A DNA stretch of 20,070 nucleotides from a bacterium (GCA_004562915.1 SFQZ01000073.1:1-20070), one strand, 5' to 3'; numbered from the stretch's first letter, positions 1 through 7,879 are shown. Made by a program: numbers and translations. Notes: a model not told the origin generated them from the letters alone.

Positions 1-194
1 TTCTTTGGTAATCCCAGCACAATTTTCTCTACCTGATACTGTGCAATCAGTTCCTCAATTCTTGCCAGAGTCTGTCGCATCTTATTCTCTGATTTACGCC
101 GGATAATCTCCACACCCTGAGCGGTCAGACCCAGAGGATCACTGACGGCGACTCCCACCGTCTTTGATCCATAATCAAGCCCCAGAATCCTCAT
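1..194 (-). CDS. ruvX: RuvX/YqgF family pre-16S rRNA nuclease / Holliday junction resolvase-like (N-terminal part)
   Basis: Translating the minus strand from the ATG at 194-192 gives MRILGLDYGSKTVGVAVSD, the first strand of the RNase H-like fold with the catalytic Asp7 of the YqgF family. It continues to a VEKIVLGLP motif at the window edge. About 64 residues are present out of the roughly 140 usual for the family, so the C-terminus lies outside the window. YqgF proteins process the 16S rRNA 5' end in E. coli and were earlier proposed as Holliday junction resolvases. The start codon overlaps the ireB stop (TGATG), so the two genes are translationally coupled. This ireB-ruvX adjacency is widespread in Firmicutes. 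Identity is clear from the N-terminus; which of the two activities applies cannot be read from sequence. Confidence 0.93.
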   Translation of the reverse strand, partial: MRILGLDYGSKTVGVAVSDPLGLTAQGVEIIRRKSENKMRQTLARIEELIAQYQVEKIVLGLPK

Positions 195-463
195 CAGCGG
201 TTCTCCCAGGATCTGTTCTTAATATACTCTTTTAACAGTTCCTCGACCAGTTCATCTCTCTCAACTTTCATAATCATGCTTCTGGCACCTTTATAACTGG
301 TTATATACGTGGGATCTCCGGACATAATATACCCTACAATCTGATTAACTGGATTATATCCCTTTTCTTCCATTGCGGTATACACGACATCCAGAACTTC
401 TTTTACCTGAACCTCCGGTTCCGTTTTTACTTTAAAATACTGTGTATTACTTAAATTTGCCAT
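194..463 (-). CDS. ireB: IreB family regulatory phosphoprotein (DUF965/UPF0297)
   Basis: This is an 89-residue protein of the usual family length, with the conserved TxxFKV-like start, a central GYNPVNQIVGYIMSGDPTYI motif and an ARSMIMKVERDELVEELL tail. In Enterococcus faecalis IreB is a substrate of the Ser/Thr kinase IreK and a negative regulator of cephalosporin resistance; that role is known for the family and only inferred here. Several threonines lie near the N-terminus, where the characterised homologue is phosphorylated. A Shine-Dalgarno-like AAGGA lies 9 bases before the ATG. The gene overlaps ruvX by one base and follows mtaB after 91 bases, a spacing that allows either read-through or its own promoter. 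I see no convincing promoter in that gap. Confidence 0.93.
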   Translation of the reverse strand: MANLSNTQYFKVKTEPEVQVKEVLDVVYTAMEEKGYNPVNQIVGYIMSGDPTYITSYKGARSMIMKVERDELVEELLKEYIKNRSWENR

Positions 464-518
464 GTTTTCACGTCCTTGATTATACTTGATATCTATTCTA
501 TTCTAATACAGAACATTC

Positions 519-553
519 AAAAATTCAATGAAAATTTTATGACAATTCACTGA
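519..553 (-). terminator. possible weak terminator after mtaB
   Basis: Read on the minus strand, TCAGTGAA (553-546) can pair with TTCATTGA (532-525), with one G-U pair, and is followed by ATTTTT. The stem is A+T-rich and the loop is about 13 bases, so termination would be inefficient. It could attenuate read-through from mtaB into ireB-ruvX rather than stop it. Confidence 0.3.
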
Positions 554-554
554 A

Positions 555-1889
555 CTAGCTCTGAAAATTCCGGGCATCCGTTTCTCCCATCAGAATTTCT
601 CCCTGACAGATTTTATTCAATTTTACCGGAACCTTTTGATTCTCCATATTTTCACTGGATACGATTGCTACTTTCAGGTATTCCATAGTATGTCCAACCC
701 AACAGGAAATACCCTCTATTTCCTGCTTTTCCTCAAATAATACTTCTCTCACCTGTCCGATAAACCGGCGCATATAGTCCTCTCTGTGTTTTTTCCCAAG
801 TTCAATTAGCTGCTTACTCCGTTCTTTTTTTATTTGTTCAGGAATCTGATCCGGCATAACAGCTGCTTTTGTTCCTTCTCTTTTGGAATATGGAAAAATA
901 TGTGTCTCATAAAAACCGATTGCATCCACGAATGCACGGGACTGGACAAATTCTTCTTCTGTTTCTCCCGGAAATCCGGTGATCACATCGGTAGTCAATG
1001 CAGGATCTTTATAGTATCTGCGAAGAATATCACACTTTTCTTTATACTCCTGTGCTGTGTATCTACGGTTCATCCTTTTAAGTGTCTCTGTACACCCGCT
1101 CTGTAGAGACAGATGAAAATGAGGGCATACTTTCGATAATTTCGATATCGTACCTGCAAACTCATCTGTCACAATTCCCGGTTCTAATGATCCCAGACGA
1201 ATCCGGGAAATTCCGTCCACCTGATGCACCGCCTGAATCAGAGAGAGAAGATTCTCTCCATCCTCCTTTCGATCGATCCCGTAAGAACTTAAGTGGATTC
1301 CGGTAAGAACCACTTCCTGACAGCCGGATGCAGCCAAACGTTTTACCTCTTCCACCACATCCTGCGTTTTTCTGCTGCGCACACGTCCTCTCGCATAAGG
1401 AATCATACAATAGGTACAGAACTGATTACATCCATCCTGTACTTTAATATAAGCCCTCGTATGCTCTTCCGTTCGATCAATTTTCAGTTCTTCATATTGT
1501 TTTGTATGACTGATATCCTCCATTTCCTGTTTTCTTATCCTGTCTGCCATGAACTGCTCCAATATAGAAACCAGTTCCTTTTTCCTATTATTGCCAATTA
1601 TCAGATCGATAGACGAATCTGCCTGCGCTTTTTCTTTTCCCGTCTGTACGTAACAACCTGTTGCCACCACAACAGCTTCCGGATTCATTTTTTTTGCTTT
1701 ATGAAGCATCTGTCGTGACTTACGGTCCGCAATATTGGTCACCGTACAGGTATTGATCACGTAAACATCCGCGCCCGGAGCAAACGGTACGATCTCATAT
1801 CCTGCTGCTTCCAGCATCTGCTGCATAGCCTCTGTCTCATATGCGTTTACTTTGCAGCCTAAATTGTGCAATGCAACTCTACCTTTCAT
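555..1889 (-). CDS. mtaB: tRNA (N6-L-threonylcarbamoyladenosine(37)) methylthiotransferase MtaB
   Basis: This radical SAM methylthiotransferase adds a methylthio group to t6A37 of tRNAs decoding ANN codons. All three parts of the MiaB/RimO/MtaB family are visible. The UPF0004 N-terminal domain carries cluster cysteines C12, C48 (NTCTV) and C79 (ATGCY). The radical SAM core carries CNQFCTYC (C154, C158, C161). A TRAM-like RNA-binding region occupies about residues 380-444. The LHNLGCKVNAYE start and the NTCTVTN motif favour the MtaB (YqeV) branch over MiaB. I place the start at the ATG at 1889, which is preceded by AAAGAGGA and gives 444 residues. An in-frame ATG 10 codons upstream has no ribosome binding site. 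In Bacillus the orthologue also follows rsmE (yqeU). Confidence 0.93.
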   Translation of the reverse strand: MKGRVALHNLGCKVNAYETEAMQQMLEAAGYEIVPFAPGADVYVINTCTVTNIADRKSRQMLHKAKKMNPEAVVVATGCYVQTGKEKAQADSSIDLIIGNNRKKELVSILEQFMADRIRKQEMEDISHTKQYEELKIDRTEEHTRAYIKVQDGCNQFCTYCMIPYARGRVRSRKTQDVVEEVKRLAASGCQEVVLTGIHLSSYGIDRKEDGENLLSLIQAVHQVDGISRIRLGSLEPGIVTDEFAGTISKLSKVCPHFHLSLQSGCTETLKRMNRRYTAQEYKEKCDILRRYYKDPALTTDVITGFPGETEEEFVQSRAFVDAIGFYETHIFPYSKREGTKAAVMPDQIPEQIKKERSKQLIELGKKHREDYMRRFIGQVREVLFEEKQEIEGISCWVGHTMEYLKVAIVSSENMENQKVPVKLNKICQGEILMGETDARNFQS

Positions 1890-1964
1890 ATTTTTTCCTC
1901 TTTCTTTTCGTGATTTCATATCACATTATCAATTTATTTTACATAATCTTTGTATGCTTTCACC

Positions 1965-1993
1965 TTGACTTTTAATGCTCGAAAAGGTAAGAT
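1965..1993 (+). promoter_or_regulatory. sigma-A-type promoter of the HPr-like gene
   Basis: A -35 box TTGACT (1965-1970) and a -10 box TAAGAT (1988-1993) are separated by exactly 17 bases. Transcription would start near 2000, leaving a leader of about 45 bases. A GGGAGG ribosome binding site (2030-2035) lies 10 bases before the ATG at 2046. The promoter is divergent from mtaB. Confidence 0.65.
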
Positions 1994-2045
1994 TAACTTA
2001 GTCAGATTTAAAAAAACATTCTGTATTTTGGGAGGGACGTATAAA

Positions 2046-2279
2046 ATGAAAACAGTTAGTATTTCACTTAATTCCATCGACAAAGTAAAAGCATTTGTAA
2101 ATGACATCTCTAAATATGATTTCGATTTTGATCTTGTGTCCGGAAGATATGTTATCGACGCCAAATCAATCATGGGCATTTTCAGTCTGGATCTTTCCAA
2201 ACCAATTGATCTGAACATTCATGCGGAAGGTTCTAATCTGGAAGATGTACTTGTTGTATTAAAACCTTATATCATCTAA
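2046..2279 (+). CDS. degenerate HPr-like protein lacking the active-site histidine
   Basis: This 77-residue protein has the length and the C-terminal signature of HPr, the phosphocarrier of the sugar PTS. The DAKSIMGIFSLD stretch matches the HPr regulatory serine region, so S41 corresponds to Ser46, the HPr kinase target. The INI-HAEGSN..DVLVVLKPYI tail fits strand 4 and helix C. The N-terminal active-site loop, usually GLHARPA, is replaced by SIDKVKAFV, so no phosphorylatable His15 or Arg17 remains. It therefore cannot carry phosphate from Enzyme I by the known mechanism, and a regulatory role is only a guess. The ATG at 2046 is chosen because GGGAGG precedes it; the frame extends upstream without any start signal. 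It is the only convincing plus-strand gene here, with its own promoter and terminator. Confidence 0.85.
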   Translation: MKTVSISLNSIDKVKAFVNDISKYDFDFDLVSGRYVIDAKSIMGIFSLDLSKPIDLNIHAEGSNLEDVLVVLKPYII

Positions 2280-2302
2280 TTAGATCTCTGTTGATGAAAC
2301 CA

Positions 2303-2336
2303 GGTCGCCGCTTTATTGCGGCGGCCTTTTCTATTT
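2303..2336 (+). terminator. intrinsic terminator of the HPr-like gene
   Basis: GGTCGCCGC (2303-2311) pairs with GCGGCGGCC (2318-2326) over 9 bp with one U-G pair and a 6-base loop, and is followed by TTTTCTATTT. Read from the opposite strand the wobble becomes a C-A mismatch and no U-tract follows. It therefore mainly serves the plus-strand gene, although it sits just past the thiI stop and could weakly affect both convergent genes. Confidence 0.9.
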
Positions 2337-3513
2337 ACTCAACACGGATCACTTCTGCCGTATTGATTGCTGTTTCCAGCATTTCATCAATTTTTTCTTC
2401 CAGTTTCATCTCTGATTTTTTAATCGCATTGATATTTGGTTTTGTAACCGGATGTTTTGCAACAAAGATGGTACAACAATCCTCATATGGCTGAATAGAC
2501 GTTTCATACGTATTGATTTTCAGAGAAATATCCACAATTTCCTGTTTATCAAAGCCGATAACGGGACGAAATACCGGTATCGTACATACTTCATTGGTTG
2601 CTGCAAGGCTCTGTACAGTCTGACTGGCCACCTGACCGATACTCTCTCCGGTAATAAGACCGAGACATCCTGTCTTTTTTCCGATTACTTCAGCGATTTT
2701 CATCATATAACGGCGCATGATGATCGTCAGTTCTTCATGGGGACATTTCTCATAAATATATAACTGAATATCTGTAAAATTAACCACATGAAGATTGATA
2801 GGACCACTGTATCTTGCCACCAACTTTGCCAGATCAACTACCTTCTGTTTTGCTCTCTCACTGGTATACGGAGGAGCATGGAAATATACAGCATCTATTT
2901 TCACTCCGCGCTTTGCGATCATATATCCTGCCACGGGGCTGTCAATTCCGCCCGATAAAAGCAACATCGCTTTTCCATTGGTACCGATCGGCATACCGCC
3001 CGGTCCCGGAATAGATTCTGAATAAATATATACTTTTTCTCTGATCTCTACGGTAAGCAAAATATCCGGTTCATGAACATCTACACTCATCTCGGGATAC
3101 GTATCCAGAATTTTCTCTCCCAGCTTCGCATTCAGTTCCATTGATGTACCAGGATACGTTTTCTTTGCTCGGCGAACATGAACTTTAAATGTCTTTTGTT
3201 TATCCGTATACATCTGCCCCACATATTCCAGTACATCTTGAGCTAGTTTATCAAAACCTTCATCTTCTTTAATCACTACCGGACAGATAAAAGCTATACC
3301 AAAGACGCGTTTCAGCGCCTCCAGTGCTTCGTCATAATCAAACTCTCCTTCTGTCTGCACATAGATTCTTCCCTGTTCTTTGGAAACTTGAAAAGTCCCC
3401 TCTACTTCCCTCAGTACATATTCCATCTGACGGATCAGAGCATCCTCAAACATATATCTGTTTTTTCCTTTTATTCCGATTTCTGCATATTTAACTAAAA
3501 AAGCCTTAAACAT
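2335..3513 (-). CDS. thiI: tRNA 4-thiouridine synthase ThiI (short form, no rhodanese domain)
   Basis: ThiI activates U8 of tRNA with ATP and inserts sulfur to make 4-thiouridine. The 392-residue protein has the N-terminal ferredoxin-like region, a THUMP RNA-binding domain at about 60-165 and a PP-loop ATPase with SGGIDSPVA starting at residue 187. The paired cysteines C346-C347 lie in the region that holds the catalytic cysteine. It ends soon after that, so the C-terminal rhodanese domain of E. coli ThiI is absent, as in Bacillus. In Bacillus the short ThiI receives sulfur directly from a dedicated cysteine desulfurase (NifZ). Here a desulfurase gene ends only 17 bases upstream, which fits the same direct relay. 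GGAGG lies 10 bases before the ATG. Confidence 0.96.
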   Translation of the reverse strand: MFKAFLVKYAEIGIKGKNRYMFEDALIRQMEYVLREVEGTFQVSKEQGRIYVQTEGEFDYDEALEALKRVFGIAFICPVVIKEDEGFDKLAQDVLEYVGQMYTDKQKTFKVHVRRAKKTYPGTSMELNAKLGEKILDTYPEMSVDVHEPDILLTVEIREKVYIYSESIPGPGGMPIGTNGKAMLLLSGGIDSPVAGYMIAKRGVKIDAVYFHAPPYTSERAKQKVVDLAKLVARYSGPINLHVVNFTDIQLYIYEKCPHEELTIIMRRYMMKIAEVIGKKTGCLGLITGESIGQVASQTVQSLAATNEVCTIPVFRPVIGFDKQEIVDISLKINTYETSIQPYEDCCTIFVAKHPVTKPNINAIKKSEMKLEEKIDEMLETAINTAEVIRVE

Positions 3514-3530
3514 CTAATGAAAACCTCCGT

Positions 3531-4685
3531 CTATCTTCTTGCATAACGCCGCAGTAAAGGCAGCACCTCTTTCAGAACCTCCAGTGTATATTGCAATTCC
3601 TCTTTCGTGGTAGTTTCGCAAAAGCTGAATCTTACCGTGGATTCCATCTGTTCTTTCGGAATACCTACCGCTGTCAATGTAGGACTTCCGCTTCTTTTAT
3701 GTGTGGAACATGCACTCCCTGCCGACACGTAGATTCCTCTGTCTTCCAGCGTGTGCAAAAGAACTTCACTCCTCACCCCTACAAAAGCTGCGCTTACAAT
3801 ATGGGGTGCACACGTTTCTCCTTTTGGTCCATGCACCACCACCTGTTCCAGTTTTTCCAGTCCTTCTACAAAATACTGGCGAAGTTCTGTCATGGAAGCT
3901 GTGTTTTTCTCCAGATTCCTGTATACGATATCCGCTGCTTTTCCTAATCCGGCTGCTCCCGAAACATTATCCGTCCCGGAACGCATGCCTTTTTGCTGAC
4001 CGCCGCCATAAATATAAGGAAATATCTTTACTTTATCACTGATATATAAAAAGCCGATTCCTTTGGGACCATGAATCTTATGACCACTTGCGGAAAGCAT
4101 ATCAATTTTCATTTTTTTTGGTAAAATCCTGTATTTTCCATAAGCCTGGATCGCATCCACATGAAAATATGTTTTTGGATTTTTCTTTTTGATCAATTCT
4201 CCAATTTCAGCAATCGACTGTACCGTACCTATTTCATTATTCACATACATCACAGAAATCAGAATCGTCTCCGGAGTAATCGCTTCTTCCAATTCCTGTA
4301 GGGAAATTTTTCCCTCCTGATCCACGCCCAGACGTGTCACTGTAAATCCCTGACTTTCCAGGAATTCACACGGTGCAGAAACAGCCGGATGCTCGATTTT
4401 TGTAGTAATTATGTGTTTACCTGTTCTCTGATTGGCTAATGCAGTTCCAATAAGCGCCCAGTTATTGGATTCGGTTCCTCCCGAGGTAAAATATATTTCT
4501 TTCTCTCCGACTTTCAAAGTTCTGGCAATCTGGGATGCTGCCTCTTTCAGATATTTTTCACTCTCAACGCCTTTCATATGCATGGATGAGGGATTCCCGT
4601 AATCCTCCATCATGGTTTTTACCACCACATCCCGTACTTCTTCATAACATCTGGTCGTGGCGGAATTATCCAAATATGCCTCCAT
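3531..4685 (-). CDS. cysteine desulfurase (NifS/IscS family), probable sulfur donor to ThiI
   Basis: This PLP enzyme converts cysteine to alanine and a protein-bound persulfide. The 384-residue sequence shows YLDNSATT at the start, FTSGGTESNN in the cofactor pocket and IEHPAV with the stacking histidine at 99. The PLP lysine is K203 in SGHKIHGPKG, and GGGQQKGMRSGT follows. The catalytic cysteine is C326 in SAGSACSTHKR. The short cysteine-loop region resembles class I NifS/IscS enzymes. No scaffold gene (iscU/sufU) is adjacent; the neighbour is thiI, so the likely main job is tRNA thiolation, comparable to Bacillus NifZ. It starts 30 bases after rsmE, with AGAGGA before the ATG. Whether it also supplies Fe-S assembly cannot be told from this window. 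Confidence 0.93.
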   Translation of the reverse strand: MEAYLDNSATTRCYEEVRDVVVKTMMEDYGNPSSMHMKGVESEKYLKEAASQIARTLKVGEKEIYFTSGGTESNNWALIGTALANQRTGKHIITTKIEHPAVSAPCEFLESQGFTVTRLGVDQEGKISLQELEEAITPETILISVMYVNNEIGTVQSIAEIGELIKKKNPKTYFHVDAIQAYGKYRILPKKMKIDMLSASGHKIHGPKGIGFLYISDKVKIFPYIYGGGQQKGMRSGTDNVSGAAGLGKAADIVYRNLEKNTASMTELRQYFVEGLEKLEQVVVHGPKGETCAPHIVSAAFVGVRSEVLLHTLEDRGIYVSAGSACSTHKRSGSPTLTAVGIPKEQMESTVRFSFCETTTKEELQYTLEVLKEVLPLLRRYARR

Positions 4686-4715
4686 GTTTTTCCTCTTTTC
4701 TGTCCCATTATCTTT

Positions 4716-5468
4716 CTACTGTTTTTTGTCTTCCATCAAAAACATCAGGATCGATAATACTGTCATTCCTGCAGTTTCTGTTCTCAGAATTCGTTTTCCC
4801 AGGGTAATCGACTGTACCTGACTTTGAAGTGCTGCTTCCACTTCTTCCGGTGCAAATCCTCCTTCGGGACCGATAAAGACACCTATACTCTGTCCAGGTT
4901 GAATTTTGCCGAGAATTTTTCTCGTATATTGCATATCTTCCGCCAGTTCATAGGGCATCAACCGAACATCCAGATTTTCTGCATATTTAAGTGCTTCTGA
5001 AAATCTCATCACTGGATGAATCTGCGGAATTACGATCCGTTTTGACTGCTTCGCTGCACTTTCCGATATTCCCTGCCAGCGCCGCAGCTTTATCTCCTGC
5101 TTTTTATCGTCAAGCTTTACCACAGTTCTTTTCATATCCACAGGAATGATCTCATAAACCCCCAGTTCTACCGCCTTCTGTATGATTAGCTCCATCTTAT
5201 CACTTTTGGGAAGCCCCTGGAACAGATAAATCCGTGAGGGCAGTTCTCTTTCTGCCTCTCTCCTGTCCGTAATGGAAAGGATAACTTCTCCCTGATTCAT
5301 TTCATCAATTCGGCAGGTATACTCGAGGCATTCCCCGTCACTGATCAAAACCTCTTCTCCATTCTTCATTCGAAGAACATTTTTGATATGATTTACATCA
5401 GATCCTGTAATACTTATTTTTTTCTGTTCCCAATCAATCTGACTTTCTTTGACAAAGAAACGATACAT
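4716..5468 (-). CDS. rsmE: 16S rRNA (uracil(1498)-N3)-methyltransferase RsmE
   Basis: RsmE methylates U1498 of 16S rRNA in the 30S subunit using S-adenosylmethionine. The protein has the N-terminal PUA-like region (MYRFFV.., residues 1-70) and a C-terminal SPOUT knot fold. The diagnostic motifs are IGPEGGF at 199-205 and LGKRILRTETA at 223-233, followed by the terminal hydrophobic helix. With the ATG at 5468 it is 250 residues, the usual length. A longer in-frame start at 5504 would add 12 residues overlapping the end of prmA and lacks support. The start lies 2 bases after the prmA stop, so translation is probably coupled. The prmA-rsmE pair is conserved in Firmicutes. Confidence 0.95.
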   Translation of the reverse strand: MYRFFVKESQIDWEQKKISITGSDVNHIKNVLRMKNGEEVLISDGECLEYTCRIDEMNQGEVILSITDRREAERELPSRIYLFQGLPKSDKMELIIQKAVELGVYEIIPVDMKRTVVKLDDKKQEIKLRRWQGISESAAKQSKRIVIPQIHPVMRFSEALKYAENLDVRLMPYELAEDMQYTRKILGKIQPGQSIGVFIGPEGGFAPEEVEAALQSQVQSITLGKRILRTETAGMTVLSILMFLMEDKKQ

Positions 5469-5470
5469 AC

Positions 5471-6460
5471 TTATACCTGCTTTCTGGCAGTGACAGATAC
5501 CCACTCACCCTGATAAGTGATTTCTACAATCTCAAGACCTGCCGCCTTAACAGCCTCTGTTACAGTCTCTTCCTTCTCATCAATAATTCCGGAAGTGATA
5601 TAGATTCCACCCGGTTTCATCTGATTGATAATCACAGGTGTCAGTGGTACAAGAACATCTGCCAGGATATTTGCCACCACGATATCATATTTTTCGTATC
5701 CAACCTGATCCTGCACCTCTTTATCATCAATAATATTACCGATCATCATCTCGAAATCTTCCGCAGCAATTCCATTAACTTCTTTATTCTCCCCCACAGC
5801 AGGTACCGCACAAGGATCCAAATCCGTTCCAATTGCGTGTTTTGCCCCCATTTTCAATGCAATAATGGATAAAATTCCGCTTCCAGTCCCCACATCCAGC
5901 AATTGAGTCTCTGATGTGACATATTTTCTCAGCTGACGGATACACAGCTGTGTTGTCTCATGCATACCGGTTCCAAAAGCTGTACCAGGATCAATATGAA
6001 TGATCATTTTATCTTTATCTTCCTCTTTTACCTCTTCCCAGGAAGGAATGATCAAAATATCATCCACATAAAACTGTTTAAAATATTGCTTCCAGTTATT
6101 GATCCAGTCAATATCTTCCGTCTCATCAATAGCGATACTGCCTTCGCCTATGTCACAGAATATCCGGAGAGCATCCAGTTCTTCTTTTACAGAAGTTAGT
6201 ATAGCTTCCTCATCCGTAGGAATACCATTCATCACTAATTGTCCGTTTTCATCTTCCTCTACAAAAAAACTCAAATATGCAATTCCATCATCCTCTGGAC
6301 CTTCTGGCAGAATATCTACAAACATCTGCTCTTTTTCCAGAGCAGTAAGTGGAACTTTGTCCTCAATCTGCACTCCTTCCAGACCGATATCATACAGGGT
6401 ACTGATAATGATATCCTCCGCTTCCGTGGTAGTTTTTATCTTAAACTTCTTCCATTTCAT
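5471..6460 (-). CDS. prmA: ribosomal protein L11 methyltransferase PrmA
   Basis: PrmA trimethylates amino groups of ribosomal protein L11. The 329-residue protein begins with the substrate-recognition domain (MKWKKFKIKTTTEAED, with the family WxxxWKQYFK motif near 119-128). It continues with a class I SAM-dependent methyltransferase domain. LDVGTGSG lies at 188-195, the acidic GTDLDP follows, and VVANILADVL around 261-270 corresponds to the catalytic NIL motif. HIDPGTAFGTGMHETT near 155-170 is the family signature. AGGTGA precedes the ATG. It is the first gene of the prmA-rsmE-desulfurase-thiI unit, has its own promoter, and is separated from dnaJ by a terminator. The usual length is about 300-315, so the acidic insert near 50-85 is slightly long. 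Confidence 0.96.
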   Translation of the reverse strand: MKWKKFKIKTTTEAEDIIISTLYDIGLEGVQIEDKVPLTALEKEQMFVDILPEGPEDDGIAYLSFFVEEDENGQLVMNGIPTDEEAILTSVKEELDALRIFCDIGEGSIAIDETEDIDWINNWKQYFKQFYVDDILIIPSWEEVKEEDKDKMIIHIDPGTAFGTGMHETTQLCIRQLRKYVTSETQLLDVGTGSGILSIIALKMGAKHAIGTDLDPCAVPAVGENKEVNGIAAEDFEMMIGNIIDDKEVQDQVGYEKYDIVVANILADVLVPLTPVIINQMKPGGIYITSGIIDEKEETVTEAVKAAGLEIVEITYQGEWVSVTARKQV

Positions 6461-6493
6461 AATATTTCACCTCATATGCGCATAATTGATTTA

Positions 6494-6522
6494 ACTATAC
6501 CGTAATTCTCATGAAAGTGCAA
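6494..6522 (-). promoter_or_regulatory. sigma-A-type promoter of prmA-rsmE-desulfurase-thiI
   Basis: On the minus strand TTGCAC (6522-6517) and TATAGT (6499-6494) are separated by exactly 17 bases, a near-consensus pair. The start would be near 6487, about 27 bases before the prmA ATG. It lies downstream of the dnaJ terminator, so this unit can be transcribed independently of heat-shock control. Confidence 0.75.
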
Positions 6523-6591
6523 CCTGTTAGCCAAAAGAAAATTACCGGAGGGTCTTTTATACTATGACGTTTGGCACTCCAACATCGTAAC

Positions 6592-6623
6592 ATAAAAGCC
6601 GGCTCTGTAAAACAAAGCCGACT
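6592..6623 (-). terminator. intrinsic terminator after dnaJ
   Basis: On the minus strand AGTCGGCTTTG (6623-6613) pairs with CAGAGCCGGCT (6607-6597) over 11 bp with two wobble pairs and a 5-base loop, followed by TTTAT. It starts 5 bases after the dnaJ stop and closes the hrcA-grpE-dnaK-dnaJ operon. Confidence 0.85.
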
Positions 6624-6628
6624 GATAG

Positions 6629-7798
6629 TTAATCCTCAAATGTCTCTTTTAATTTATCCATAAATCTCTTTTTCTTCTCTTTGTCCTGCCCTTTTGTGGA
6701 AGGACGATTTCCACATGCAGCATCAAATTCGCGAAGAGCTTCTTTTGCTTCCTCGGAAAGCTTGGTAGGTACCTGTACTACAAGAGTTACGTAATGATCA
6801 CCGCGTACATTTTTGTTGCGCAGAGACGGAACACCTTTTCCGCGCAGGCGGATTTTGGTATCGGTCTGAGTTCCCGGTTTTACTTCGTATTCTACTTCTC
6901 CGTCTACCGTATTAATCCGAATTGTACCGCCCAGTGCTGCCTGTGCGTATGTAATCGGTGCGGTGGAGAAAATATTCATATCCTGTCTCTGGAAAATCGG
7001 ATGTCGAGCCACCTGAACTTCTACCAGTAGATCACCTCTCGGTCCGCCATTGGTGCCTGGTTCACCTTTTTCACGGATACGGATGCTCTGTCCATCATCA
7101 ATACCAGCCGGAATGGATACCTGAATTTTCTTTCTGCTGGAAGTAAATCCTGTACCGCGGCACTCCGGACATTTTTCTTTAATAATCTTTCCTGTTCCCT
7201 GACAGTCCGGACATGGCTGTACATTCCGAACCATACCGAACATCGACTGCTGCGTATAGACTACCTGACCGGAACCGTTACACTTCGGACATGTCTCCGG
7301 GAATGTACCCGGTTTCGCACCATTACCTCCGCAGGTCTTACAAGTATCTTTCAATGTCAGCTCCAGTTCCTTTTCACATCCGAAGACTGCTTCCTGAAAA
7401 GTGATGTGAACAACTGCCCTCAGATTGGCACCCTTCATAGGACCATTATTTGCTCTTCTACCTCTTCCGCCGCCGAACAGATCTCCGAAAATATCACCGA
7501 AAATGTCGCCCATATCGCCGCCATTAAAATTAAAACCATCAAAACCACCGGCTCCACCTGCTCCGCCATTTTCAAAAGCTGCATGACCAAACTGATCATA
7601 TGTTTTTCTTTTCTCAGGATCACTTAAGATACTATAAGCCTCTGTAGCCTCTTTAAACTTCTGCTCTGCTTCTTTATCTCCAGGGTTCATATCGGGATGA
7701 TATTTTTTCGCCAGTTTACGGTATGCTTTTTTCAGTGTTGCATCATCGGCGCCTCTGTCGACCCCAAGAACCTCATAATAATCTCTTTTATCTGCCAT
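6629..7798 (-). CDS. dnaJ: chaperone protein DnaJ (Hsp40, type I)
   Basis: DnaJ delivers unfolded clients to DnaK and stimulates its ATPase. All type I parts are present in order. The J domain carries HPD at 34-36. A Gly/Phe-rich linker with several GDIFGD-like repeats spans about 75-115. The zinc region has four CxxCxGxG repeats starting near 153, 170, 196 and 210, and the C-terminal substrate-binding domains follow. With the ATG at 7798 it is 389 residues. An upstream in-frame GTG three codons earlier overlaps the AAAGGTGA ribosome binding site and is unlikely to be used. The charged Lys-rich tail ends just before an intrinsic terminator. It is the last gene of the heat-shock operon. Confidence 0.97.
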   Translation of the reverse strand: MADKRDYYEVLGVDRGADDATLKKAYRKLAKKYHPDMNPGDKEAEQKFKEATEAYSILSDPEKRKTYDQFGHAAFENGGAGGAGGFDGFNFNGGDMGDIFGDIFGDLFGGGRGRRANNGPMKGANLRAVVHITFQEAVFGCEKELELTLKDTCKTCGGNGAKPGTFPETCPKCNGSGQVVYTQQSMFGMVRNVQPCPDCQGTGKIIKEKCPECRGTGFTSSRKKIQVSIPAGIDDGQSIRIREKGEPGTNGGPRGDLLVEVQVARHPIFQRQDMNIFSTAPITYAQAALGGTIRINTVDGEVEYEVKPGTQTDTKIRLRGKGVPSLRNKNVRGDHYVTLVVQVPTKLSEEAKEALREFDAACGNRPSTKGQDKEKKKRFMDKLKETFED

Positions 7799-7822
7799 TT
7801 TCGTCACCTTTCACAACTTTAA

Positions 7823-7851
7823 GGACGGAGACACTAAAAGCATCCCCGTCC
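7823..7851 (-). promoter_or_regulatory. hairpin between dnaK and dnaJ (possible processing or attenuation element)
   Basis: In the 81-base dnaK-dnaJ gap, GGACGGGGA (7851-7843, minus strand) pairs with TCTCCGTCC (7831-7823) over 9 bp with one G-U pair and an 11-base loop. No U-run follows, so it is not a standard terminator. It could mark mRNA processing or protect the upstream message; the role is inferred. Confidence 0.5.
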
Positions 7852-7879
7852 CTTTAGGGTATTAGAATTTTAATTCGGA

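Noticed and set aside
479..484. Perfect TATAAT on the minus strand just before ireB
   Set aside because: A start 7 bases downstream would fall after the ireB ribosome binding site (477-473), and no acceptable -35 box exists. It is probably a chance match in A+T-rich sequence.
1890..1990. Minus-strand promoter for mtaB
   Set aside because: TAAAAT and GATAAT could serve as -10 boxes, but neither has a recognisable -35 at the right distance, so I do not annotate one.
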